Positions 1 to 5,238 of a stretch of DNA of 6,707 nucleotides are shown here, one piece after another; the stretch's first letter is position 1, and each line of letters begins with the position of its first letter. The stretch is taken from the NCBI GenBank assembly GCA_021818565.1, contig JAKATV010000301.1, positions 1 to 6,707 of the forward strand, in the 5' to 3' direction. Made by a program: the position numbers and the translations under genes. This DNA comes from Planctomycetota bacterium (GTDB lineage: Bacteria > Planctomycetota > Phycisphaerae > WQYP01). The notes beneath the pieces were generated by a model, which was not told the origin of the DNA, did not search any database, and worked only from the letters and a program-made list of their open reading frames with translations.

Positions 1-27
1 CAGTCGCGGTGCGGGGATGTCGAACAT
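1..27 (-). CDS. 5' end of an unidentified gene running off the left edge
   Basis: Nine codons are visible, reading MFDIPAPRL from an ATG at 27-25, and the frame stays open to the window edge. The start is supported by GGAG at 39-36 on the minus strand, exactly 8 nt before the ATG, and by an AT-rich stretch upstream (40-75), as expected for a promoter and leader. Too little is visible to name a product. It lies downstream of the sigma-factor gene on the same strand, but about 150 bp of repeats separates them, so a shared operon is not evident. Confidence 0.55.
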
Positions 28-35
28 AACAATAT

Positions 36-39
36 CTCC
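36..39 (-). promoter_or_regulatory. Shine-Dalgarno site for the partial left-edge gene
   Basis: GGAG on the minus strand stands 8 nt before the ATG at 27. It is the main reason to accept the nine-codon fragment as a real gene start. Confidence 0.5.
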
Positions 40-95
40 AAAAAAGAAATTAAAAAGGACTGCATATAACAAACGTGCGGCCAACTTGTTATTCC

Positions 96-136
96 GGGAA
101 TCGGGAATCGGGAACCCGGAACCTAGAATCTGGAAG
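96..136. repeat. degenerate heptamer tandem repeat, GGGAATC type
   Basis: Five consecutive 7-bp units can be read: GGGAATC, GGGAATC, GGGAACC, CGGAACC, TAGAATC, followed by a partial TGGAAG. The period is exactly seven with no indels. The last units run into the dispersed repeat that starts at about 127. Similar units (TGAAATC, TGGAATC, TGGAAG) precede the second copy at 4731-4750, so the heptamers appear to belong to the same element. Confidence 0.75.
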
Positions 137-268
137 CCGCTGTTTCACAGGGAGGCGGCGGAGGTAAGGGGAGTAATTTAAATCTGCAATGAGCATTTAG
201 CATTTCCCGAAAGCGGAGCGCTTCTAAAGCCTTCCCAATAAAAGGTACCTGACACCTTTTCCGCGTGT
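127..268 (+). repeat. dispersed repeat, copy 1
   Basis: This stretch aligns without gaps to 4741-4882 in the same orientation. I count 12 mismatches over 142 positions, about 92% identity. It contains two short dyads: AAGCG-GAG-CGCTT at 211-223 and AAAAGGT-N7-ACCTTTT at 240-260. Copy 1 is followed by an additional perfect 6-bp hairpin, GCGTGT-TCTACC-ACACGC at 263-280, which copy 2 lacks, and then by a TCCCCTG heptamer array. The right half (178-268) lies inside the reading frame of the sigma-factor gene. The AAAAGGT/ACCTTTT core resembles short dyads dispersed in other environmental bacterial genomes, but this is recalled rather than searched. Confidence 0.85.
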
Positions 269-1131
269 TCTACCACACGCCGTCCCCTGTCCCCTGTAAC
301 CTGTCCCCTGTAATCCCGCCCGCCTGCCAGCAGTTGCCGGGCGCGGGGATTATCGCGCAGGTGGGCGATGGCTCCGCGGTAGATTTGGCCCACGCGTCCG
401 TGATGCAGGCCCATGAGTTGTCCGATCTGTCGGCAGGTTTGGTCTTCCAGAATCACGCGGCGTAATACGAATATTTCCCGGCCGGATAAGCCCTGTGTCA
501 GGACGGTGAACATTTCCTCAAATTCCACACTGGGCGTATGTGAAACGCTTTCCATTTGTAGAGCGGGGTTTTCCGAGCCACCATCCAGCGGATCGCCCAC
601 GCGACGATGGCGGGATTGCCGCGCCCATTTTCGCCGCGCGTCCAAAACCGCGCCGACAATTCGCCAGCGAACAAAACCGGCCAGTGTGACGGCACGCCGG
701 GGGTCGTAACTTTGCAGGGCGTCGTGGAGGCCCACAAACGCTTCCTGTTCCAGGTCAGCGCGATCGGCCAGTTGCGATATTTGACAATGCCGGATGGTTG
801 CGCGGATCAGCGGCATAAACGCCTGCGTAAGATTCCCCAGCGCCTGCCGACGCGTTTGTATATTTTGGGCATTTCTCCAAGCTTGGTACATTGCATCGAG
901 TTGGTCAGTTGTAGTGTGCCGCGGGGAAACGGTCACCCGCGGGGTGCGGAAACGCACCAGGGGGTGGCGCGGCAACTTTTCCATGATCACCGGCAATTGA
1001 CCGCGCTGCTGAATCCAGCCCAGCAGGGTTGATCCCAGATTCTGCCACGGCCCAGGCAACAATGCCACAGCCTGTGCCGGCATGGGGAAACTGCGGACCG
1101 TTAAACTCGTGTTGTGCATAGGTGCTTCCAT
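178..1131 (-). CDS. sigma-70 family RNA polymerase sigma factor, repeat-extended C-terminus
   Basis: The predicted product has 317 residues. Residues ~100-170 match sigma region 2: a helical stretch with ADLEQEAFVGLHDAL and YDP, then FVRWRIVGAVLDARRKWAR, the -10 recognition and DNA-melting area. Residues ~208-262 match region 4: LSGREIFVLRRVILED, then a helix-turn-helix (CRQIGQLMGLHHGRVGQIYRGAIAHLR) expected to bind the -35 element. No clear region 3 lies between them. The first ~95 residues are proline- and arginine-rich and match no sigma region I recognise. Residues ~273-317 are encoded by the heptamer array and dispersed repeat, so the original stop was probably near residue 270. The start at 1131 has AAGGG 8 nt upstream. 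It diverges from the hydrolase gene. It is an alternative sigma factor of unknown regulon. Confidence 0.85.
   Translation of the reverse strand: MEAPMHNTSLTVRSFPMPAQAVALLPGPWQNLGSTLLGWIQQRGQLPVIMEKLPRHPLVRFRTPRVTVSPRHTTTDQLDAMYQAWRNAQNIQTRRQALGNLTQAFMPLIRATIRHCQISQLADRADLEQEAFVGLHDALQSYDPRRAVTLAGFVRWRIVGAVLDARRKWARQSRHRRVGDPLDGGSENPALQMESVSHTPSVEFEEMFTVLTQGLSGREIFVLRRVILEDQTCRQIGQLMGLHHGRVGQIYRGAIAHLRDNPRARQLLAGGRDYRGQVTGDRGRRVVEHAEKVSGTFYWEGFRSAPLSGNAKCSLQI
283..314. repeat. heptamer tandem repeat, TCCCCTG type
   Basis: Four 7-bp units are read: TCCCCTG, TCCCCTG, TAACCTG, TCCCCTG, then TAAT. On the minus strand they encode part of the sigma factor's tail (residues ~273-283). A shorter, irregular version (TCCCCTG, TCATG, TAACCTC) follows the second dispersed repeat copy at 4882-4900, so the heptamers travel with the element. 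Confidence 0.7.
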
Positions 1132-1139
1132 TTATTCAT

Positions 1140-1144
1140 CCCTT
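1140..1144 (-). promoter_or_regulatory. Shine-Dalgarno site for the sigma-factor gene
   Basis: AAGGG on the minus strand lies 8 nt before the ATG at 1131. It favours this start over the second in-frame ATG at 1119, four codons downstream. Confidence 0.5.
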
Positions 1145-1261
1145 GAGTATACCAAACAAATACCTAACATACAGCCTATACATCGAAATGGGAATAGCGA
1201 CTTGGCGCATGAAAATATTTTGCCATCCAATGCCGTTGAATTTCGTCATTTTCCCTGTGGG

Positions 1262-1270
1262 TGGTATAAA
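1262..1270 (+). promoter_or_regulatory. candidate extended -10 element for the hydrolase gene
   Basis: TGGTATAAA fits an extended -10 (TGn before TATAAA). The predicted start of transcription, about 7 nt after the hexamer, falls on the A of the ATG at 1277, which would give a leaderless message. No good -35 is visible at the usual distance (the closest is TTCGTC at 1242), and there is no Shine-Dalgarno sequence before 1277, which is consistent with leaderless initiation. This is a weak prediction from sequence alone. Confidence 0.3.
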
Positions 1271-1276
1271 ACCCTG

Positions 1277-2251
1277 ATGATGGATAATGCGTTGCCCAAG
1301 GACCTGAATATTAACGATGCACCGCGGGTTCCCATGGATTTTTTCGCATTCGGGCCGCCGCGGCACCACGCTGCGGATTTCCGCTTTGAATTGGACCCGC
1401 AGTTCACCAATGGCCTAACTTATTATGTTCCCCAGGGCCAGTGGAATATGCCGCTGAAAATTTTGCGATCAACCAATAAGCCCAAACCCGTGCTACTTTT
1501 GCTGCATGGTTTGGGATTGCATCCGGCATCGTTTCGCGGCATTTGCGGGTATCTCTTGCCGGTGTGTGATGTCATCGTCGCGGATTACAGCGCTTTTACA
1601 TCCGCGGAATCCTGGCCGGAGGGCGGGATAAGCCTGCGGGTGCTGGCCCATGCGATTATGCGCATTGCCGATACGCTGGGGTTAAAGAAAATTAATATCG
1701 GCGGCTCAAGTCTGGGCGGTGGGTTAAGCCTGATGGCGGCGGTGGATTTTCCGCAGCGCATCAATCGGATTGTGTTGTTTAATCCGGCGATTTTTCCGCA
1801 AATTCTTCCATCGTTTTATCGTCTGGTGCGGGTGCCCCTGTTGGGGCCGCTGGTGATGCGGTTAATTGCGCCGGACGCCTTGGTTGCGGGTGTTACGACA
1901 TTGGGTTATGTGGACCCGGCAAACGTGGATCCGGAATTACTGGCGATATATCAACAGAATATGCGACCGGCGGCCAATCGGCGGCGGCTTTTGGATTTGA
2001 TTCGTCATTTGCCGGCGCGCGATCAGGAGGTTCGACGTTACCTGGATCACGCGGGAAAACTTCCGCAGGAAGTGCTGGTGATATGGGGAGAACAGGACAA
2101 ACTATTAGCCGCCGGCACGGGCGACCGCCTGCGGCAAAGCTTGCCGCAAGTTGAATTCCACAGCTTCCCGGATTTGTCGCATTTACCGCATGAGGAAGCG
2201 CCGGAGCGGATCGGGCTGATTGTCGCGAGATTTGTCGCGGCCACGACATAG
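1277..2251 (+). CDS. alpha/beta-fold hydrolase
   Basis: From the chosen ATG the product has 324 residues. It carries the full catalytic signature of the fold. HGLG at residues 77-80 fits the oxyanion-hole loop. The nucleophile elbow GSSLG is at 143-147 with Ser145. The acid is Asp274 in WGEQD, and the base is His302 in LSHLPHEEAPE. A cap region with LVRVPLLGPLVMRLIAP lies between elbow and acid. There is no signal peptide, so the enzyme is probably cytoplasmic. The pattern fits the broad esterase/hydrolase/haloperoxidase group, and the substrate cannot be told. The frame is open back to 1082, but that would overlap the sigma-factor gene, and residues before 1277 look like intergenic DNA. Of the two adjacent ATGs (1277, 1280), either could be used. 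Confidence 0.85.
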   Translation: MMDNALPKDLNINDAPRVPMDFFAFGPPRHHAADFRFELDPQFTNGLTYYVPQGQWNMPLKILRSTNKPKPVLLLLHGLGLHPASFRGICGYLLPVCDVIVADYSAFTSAESWPEGGISLRVLAHAIMRIADTLGLKKINIGGSSLGGGLSLMAAVDFPQRINRIVLFNPAIFPQILPSFYRLVRVPLLGPLVMRLIAPDALVAGVTTLGYVDPANVDPELLAIYQQNMRPAANRRRLLDLIRHLPARDQEVRRYLDHAGKLPQEVLVIWGEQDKLLAAGTGDRLRQSLPQVEFHSFPDLSHLPHEEAPERIGLIVARFVAATT

Positions 2252-2348
2252 CGGCGTAAGGCGAAATCCTGCGACTGCAACCCGGAGCCTGCTACACCTT
2301 GGAAGCGCCGTCCCAACTGCGTGTGCTGTGAATATCGGCGGGAAAGCC

Positions 2349-2367
2349 GTAAACACCTACGGTTTAC
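2349..2367. promoter_or_regulatory. inverted repeat, possible operator of the restriction-modification operon
   Basis: GTAAAC and GTTTAC are perfect inverse copies separated by 7 bp. The right arm overlaps the candidate -35 hexamer of the methyltransferase promoter. A competing dyad, CCGTA/TACGG (2347-2351 and 2358-2362), shares the same bases. A repressor here, or the methyltransferase itself, could control expression; this is inference only. The site does not match the GACT-AGTC type of C-protein box as I remember it. Confidence 0.35.
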
Positions 2368-2391
2368 TCGGAACAACGGTTAGGATAGGAT
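2363..2391 (+). promoter_or_regulatory. candidate promoter of the restriction-modification operon
   Basis: TTTACT at 2363-2368 (4 of 6 to TTGACA) and TAGGAT at 2386-2391 (4 of 6 to TATAAT) are separated by exactly 17 bp. Transcription would start near 2398, giving a leader of about 43 nt with a good ribosome binding site. A perfect 10-bp palindrome, GGATTAATCC (2388-2397), overlaps the -10 and start point. Confidence 0.35.
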
Positions 2392-2427
2392 TAATCCGGG
2401 ATTGCGGGCGGGAATCGCGACCAAAAT

Positions 2428-2432
2428 AGGAG
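2428..2432 (+). promoter_or_regulatory. Shine-Dalgarno site that fixes the methyltransferase start
   Basis: AGGAG stands 8 nt before the ATG at 2441. It selects this codon over the upstream in-frame start at 2402, which would add 13 residues and has no comparable site. Confidence 0.7.
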
Positions 2433-2440
2433 AAAATCTT

Positions 2441-3427
2441 ATGCCGAAGCTACACCGGGCGACCAGTGCAATTCCAGAACCCTTGCAAAATATCTGGGGA
2501 TTCGCGGGCTTTCGGCCATACTACACAACCGGCTTGGGGGCGGCATTCCATATTGATTCTATGGAGATGCTTAAGGCAATGCCGAGTTCAAGCCTCGACC
2601 TTGTGATAACATCACCACCCTTTGCCCTTACGCGGAAGAAAGAATACGGCAACGAGCCTGTAGAGAGATATCTCGATTGGTTTATGCCATTCTGCGTTGA
2701 AATCAAACGACTTTTAAAGCCACAGGGTAGCTTTGTACTGGACATAGGCGGCGCGTGGGTGCCAGGCGTGCCGGTAAGAAGCACCTACCATTTCGAATTG
2801 GGAGTTATGCTTTCCAAGGAATTTTTTCTCGCCCAAGAGTTTTATTGGGTTAACCCCGCTAAATTGCCAACTCCGGCGGAGTGGGTCGCAGTCCGCCGGA
2901 TTCGGGTCAAGGATGCGGTAAACCTGATTTGGTGGTTTGGTAAAACCGAATATCCCAAGGCCGACAACCGCAAGGTCCTACAGCCGTATAGCGAAAGCAT
3001 GAAAAACCTGATTCGGAACGGATACAGAGCAAAAAAACGCCCGTCCGGCCATGATATCTCCGAGCATTTCGGAAAGGACAACGGCGGCGCGATTCCGCCT
3101 AATGTGTTGACTATAGCGAATACCGAGTCAAACAGCCGCTATCTTCGTCGTTGCCGAGATTTGGGAATTAAGGCTCATCCGGCAAGATATCCCGAATCCC
3201 TAGTCGGGTTTTTCGTCGATTTCTTGACCGATAAGGGTGATGTGGTGCTGGACCCATTCGGAGGTAGCAATGTGACCGGGGCGGTCTGTGAATCCAAACG
3301 GCGATCCTGGATAACATGTGAATTGAGCTTGGACTACCTCAACGGCTCACTAGCCCGCTTTGAGGACGGCCCATTGCTAACCCGATTATCTGGGGCATTG
3401 CCAGAAACGCTATTTACGGAGATCTGA
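2441..3427 (+). CDS. type II DNA methyltransferase, M.PvuII-like (N4-cytosine, beta class)
   Basis: The 328-residue product would transfer a methyl group from S-adenosylmethionine to DNA. Catalytic motif IV is TSPPF at residues 57-61, and the SPP(Y/F) form is typical of N4-cytosine enzymes. The S-adenosylmethionine-binding motif I, DPFGGSNVTG, is at 271-280. Motif IV before motif I is the beta-class order. Several blocks match M.PvuII (CAGCTG) as I remember it: RKKEYGN (65-71), NPAKLPTPAEW (138-148), RIRVKDAVN (153-161), RPSGHDI (200-206), KDNGGAIPPN (212-221) and GIKAHPARYP (242-251). The length is close to M.PvuII. The target may be CAGCTG or a related site, but specificity can change with few residues. 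The HNH nuclease gene follows after 2 bp, so this is the protective half of a restriction-modification pair. Confidence 0.93.
   Translation: MPKLHRATSAIPEPLQNIWGFAGFRPYYTTGLGAAFHIDSMEMLKAMPSSSLDLVITSPPFALTRKKEYGNEPVERYLDWFMPFCVEIKRLLKPQGSFVLDIGGAWVPGVPVRSTYHFELGVMLSKEFFLAQEFYWVNPAKLPTPAEWVAVRRIRVKDAVNLIWWFGKTEYPKADNRKVLQPYSESMKNLIRNGYRAKKRPSGHDISEHFGKDNGGAIPPNVLTIANTESNSRYLRRCRDLGIKAHPARYPESLVGFFVDFLTDKGDVVLDPFGGSNVTGAVCESKRRSWITCELSLDYLNGSLARFEDGPLLTRLSGALPETLFTEI
3418..3421 (+). promoter_or_regulatory. Shine-Dalgarno site supporting a TTG start for the HNH gene
   Basis: GGAG lies inside the last codons of the methyltransferase and 8 nt before TTG at 3430. No ATG or GTG occurs in this frame until far into the conserved part, so the TTG start is well supported. 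A weak start would keep nuclease output below methyltransferase output. Confidence 0.6.
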
Positions 3428-3429
3428 GC

Positions 3430-4467
3430 TTGCAAGGAATATCGTTCCCGAAATTAATCGCAAATTTCACAGCCGCCGTCGAGTGGTCCGGCGCGACGAT
3501 TCTCGGCGCGGAGGAGACATCCCACCGCCCATTACAGCTGCGAATCTTGGGGCCCGATGGAACAACCTTCTGTTGCATCTTTCTCTGGACAATAACGCCC
3601 GGAGGAGGAGGCCCCACCGTCCGGCCTGTCAACGAAAGGCGGATCCAGCTGACAAACGTTAGCCGGTTTCCACTCCGACCGGGAATGAGAACCATCGTCG
3701 GCGGCTGGAGCGATGAGTTCGGCGTATATGCGTTCTGGGATCCTCGCCGGCACCGCAATTTCTCGTCACGATCACCAAGCCTTCAGATTCGTGCGGATGT
3801 ACTGGAACAGGCTAAGCGCGACGGAATTGCAACATTTCTGCGCCCAACCGCCGAGGGTAAGGAAGTGGTGGTGGCGGTCGATCCCCCATCTTTGCTTTGG
3901 TACATTCAAAATGGCGAGGCTCTCCACAATACTGATACCGATACCGGAGCGCAATTAGTCCACGATCTGATCAGCCCCGCGCCGGAGAGCGAACAAAGGA
4001 TAATAGAGTCCTCGGACTCGGAGAATGAAACAATCCGCAGGGTGGAGCTTATACAGACGATGCGGGCTTTTCGAGAATCCAGATTCAGACCGCAAGTCCT
4101 TCAGGCCTATTCCTATTGCTGCGCAATATGTAACTGCGCTCTGAAGTTAGTCGACGCCGCTCATATTATCCCGGTGAATCATCCCAGAAGTACCGATGAA
4201 ATTGACAATGGGATCGCACTGTGCCGCCTGCACCATTCCGCCTACGATAACGGTCTGCTTGGTATTCGTTCCAACCATGGAATCATCTTAAACCCGGACG
4301 CACTCAGTCGGCTCCGGGATGCGAGCCTACTTAGTGGCTTGGAAGAATTCCGAAATGCGTTACCGCGAAATATTCGCGTACCCGCCAGCCGGGAAGCCGG
4401 CCCAAGGCCGGAAAATCTCCGCACGGGTCTTGAGGCCCGACAGTGGCCCAAGCATCTTGTAGCCTGA
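3430..4467 (+). CDS. HNH restriction endonuclease with N-terminal accessory domain
   Basis: The 345-residue product starts at TTG, 2 bp after the methyltransferase stop. The HNH (beta-beta-alpha metal) domain occupies ~residues 215-285. C231-x2-C234 and C265-x2-H268 can form a structural zinc site. His245 in DAAHIIP is the likely general base, Asn260 in DNG and His269 complete the motif, and GLLGI ends it. This is the HNH form of predicted restriction endonucleases (COG3440/HNH_2-like). Residues ~1-165 form a separate domain with RIQLTNVSRF (71-80), GGWSDEFGVYAFWD (91-104), SPSLQI (115-120) and WYIQN (157-161). I believe it belongs to a methylase-associated N-terminal domain family seen with HNH nucleases, probably for DNA recognition. 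A charged linker (~185-215) joins them. The role as cognate nuclease is inferred from the operon; a modification-dependent (type IV) role is possible but less likely beside a methyltransferase. Confidence 0.88.
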   Translation: MQGISFPKLIANFTAAVEWSGATILGAEETSHRPLQLRILGPDGTTFCCIFLWTITPGGGGPTVRPVNERRIQLTNVSRFPLRPGMRTIVGGWSDEFGVYAFWDPRRHRNFSSRSPSLQIRADVLEQAKRDGIATFLRPTAEGKEVVVAVDPPSLLWYIQNGEALHNTDTDTGAQLVHDLISPAPESEQRIIESSDSENETIRRVELIQTMRAFRESRFRPQVLQAYSYCCAICNCALKLVDAAHIIPVNHPRSTDEIDNGIALCRLHHSAYDNGLLGIRSNHGIILNPDALSRLRDASLLSGLEEFRNALPRNIRVPASREAGPRPENLRTGLEARQWPKHLVA

Positions 4468-4520
4468 ACGTATCACCGGTAAGTATCTCGCCCCGCCTTT
4501 CCGCTGGACTGGTAAGCCTG

Positions 4521-4538
4521 CCCGCCTTGCAAGACGGG
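4521..4538. terminator. palindrome 54 bp after the HNH gene, possible terminator or repeat unit
   Basis: CCCGCCTTGCAAGACGGG is an 18-bp palindrome with one mismatched pair (C/A at the fifth position from each end). As RNA it would fold into a stem around the TTGCAA centre. There is no T-run after it, so it is not a standard intrinsic terminator. Its place just past the operon's end makes a transcript-end or stability role possible; it may equally be a dispersed palindromic repeat. Confidence 0.35.
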
Positions 4539-4544
4539 AGTGTC

Positions 4545-4569
4545 GAATTTGGAAGTCGGGGATTCACAA
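4545..4569 (+). repeat. short third fragment of the dispersed repeat
   Basis: This 25-bp piece matches 4740-4764 at 22 of 25 positions, including the shared words GGAAG and CGGGGATTCACA. The rest of the element does not follow it, so it is a left-end remnant or an independent short unit. Confidence 0.55.
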
Positions 4570-4740
4570 GTTATATCTTAATGAAAAAAGACGAGGATCT
4601 GGGAGTTAGCGGGAAGATTTAGGTTACTGTGCAACGAGTTTGATCCACCGACTGACACGGATTAACATGGATTAGCGCTGGGGTTGCCCGCCGCCGTGAT
4701 TCCGTAGAAATTGGTGGATCGTTCAGCTTGTGAAATCTGG

Positions 4741-4882
4741 AATCTGGAAGACGGGGATTCACAGCGAGGTAGCGGAGGTAAGGGGAGGAATTTAAATCTG
4801 CAATGAGTATTTAGCATTTCCCAAAAGCGGAGCGCTTCCAAAGCATTCCCAATAAAAGGTACCTGACACCTTTTCCGCGTGT
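4741..4882 (+). repeat. dispersed repeat, copy 2
   Basis: The second copy is colinear with 127-268 (constant offset of 4614, no gaps). It is preceded by heptamers TGAAATC and TGGAATC (4731-4744) and followed by TCCCCTG and TAACCTC units to about 4900. The dyads AAGCG-GAG-CGCTT (4825-4837) and AAAAGGT-N7-ACCTTTT (4854-4874) are fully conserved between copies, while 8 of the 12 differences lie in the left third. This copy lies outside genes, in contrast to copy 1. Confidence 0.85.
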
Positions 4883-4912
4883 CCCCTGTCATGTAACCTC
4901 GACACTCCTAAT

Positions 4913-4938
4913 TTCTAACTTCTAACTTCTAACCTAAC
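4913..4938. repeat. heptamer tandem repeat, TTCTAAC type
   Basis: Three perfect TTCTAAC units (4913-4933) are followed by CTAAC. The stop codon of the 95-residue minus-strand gene (4934-4936) lies in this last truncated unit, so the array begins exactly where the gene ends. Confidence 0.8.
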
Positions 4939-5221
4939 TTCTTTTATATCCATTCCATTCGCGGCGTCTTTGTGCGCAGCGGCAATTTTGGCCGAGTTGT
5001 TTATTTGGCTTTAGAACCAGCAGGGTATTGATGATTCGGGCGACGGGATGGGCGACAAAATAAGCAATGTCTCCCCAGCCGCGGGGGCGGCCGGAATAAG
5101 AGGGACACACACGGCAAGTGCCCAGACTTGGCTTGCCGCCATATCGGCCTATGCGGCAGCACCCGCCGCCGATGATGCCGCAATCATGCCAGTGTCGGCA
5201 AGGTTTTGGATTGGCTGGCAT
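4934..5221 (-). CDS. small cysteine-rich protein, phage-type accessory gene
   Basis: The 95-residue product has eight cysteines: C8, C14, C21, C22, C36 and C39 in the first half, and C80 and C82 near the end. The early cluster, with HWHDCGIIGGGCC and the C-x2-C pair at 36-39, looks like a metal-binding or disulfide-bonded module. A middle stretch, GRPRGWGDIAYFVAHP (44-59), leads to the final CRCAQRRREWN. This GD-helix-C-x-C-RR-N ending resembles small proteins I recall from phages and planctomycete prophage-like regions, for which I know no function. GGGAG 6 nt before the ATG supports the start. It lies downstream of two other minus-strand genes with similar character. The stop codon falls in the TTCTAAC array. 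No signal peptide or membrane segment is evident. Confidence 0.65.
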   Translation of the reverse strand: MPANPKPCRHWHDCGIIGGGCCRIGRYGGKPSLGTCRVCPSYSGRPRGWGDIAYFVAHPVARIINTLLVLKPNKQLGQNCRCAQRRREWNGYKRS

Positions 5222-5227
5222 ATTAGG

Positions 5228-5232
5228 CTCCC
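5228..5232 (-). promoter_or_regulatory. Shine-Dalgarno site for the 95-residue gene
   Basis: GGGAG on the minus strand is 6 nt before the ATG at 5221. It is the best single argument that this short frame is translated. Confidence 0.55.
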
Positions 5233-5238
5233 GGTAAT

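Larger units (their letters stand above)
4468..4933. other. 466-bp non-coding region between convergent genes, rich in repeats
   Basis: I see no credible gene here. From left to right it holds a palindrome (4521-4538), a short fragment of the dispersed repeat (4545-4569), a pair of GGATTA words 4 bp apart near 4660-4675, dispersed repeat copy 2 (4741-4882) and a TTCTAAC heptamer array (4913-4938). GATCCACC (4642-4649) and GGTGGATC (4713-4720) are perfect inverse copies 63 bp apart. The region separates the restriction-modification operon from the minus-strand cysteine-rich genes, so transcription must stop here from both sides. Confidence 0.7.

Noticed and set aside
240..260. AAAAGGT-N7-ACCTTTT dyad as an intrinsic terminator.
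   Set aside because: The stem is AT-rich and short, and copy 1 lies inside the sigma-factor reading frame before its stop, so it is better treated as part of the dispersed repeat.
607..1032. Long plus-strand frame (141 codons) opposite the sigma-factor gene.
   Set aside because: The minus strand carries recognisable sigma regions 2 and 4 over the same bases; this frame has no recognisable motif.
1146..1151. TATACT on the minus strand as a -10 for the sigma-factor gene.
   Set aside because: No acceptable -35 is present at 16-18 bp, and the transcript would start after the AAGGG ribosome site.
1082..1276. Upstream extension of the hydrolase to an ATG at 1082 (65 more residues).
   Set aside because: It would overlap the start of the divergent sigma-factor gene, the extra residues do not resemble part of the fold, and the DNA is AT-rich like a divergent promoter region.
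2220..2429. Plus-strand frame of 69 codons between the hydrolase and the methyltransferase, a candidate controller gene.
   Set aside because: It starts inside the hydrolase gene, has no helix-turn-helix or ribosome site, and crosses the candidate promoter and its dyads.
4581..4622. Mini-frame of 13 codons reading MKKDEDLGVSGKI, which could be a decayed gene start.
   Set aside because: There is no ribosome site, it is too short to judge, and no further homologous stretch could be followed in the other frames.
4642..4720. Perfect 8-bp inverted repeat GATCCACC/GGTGGATC enclosing 63 bp, as ends of a small mobile element.
   Set aside because: There is no target-site duplication beside it and no further terminal similarity; an 8-bp match at this spacing can arise by chance.
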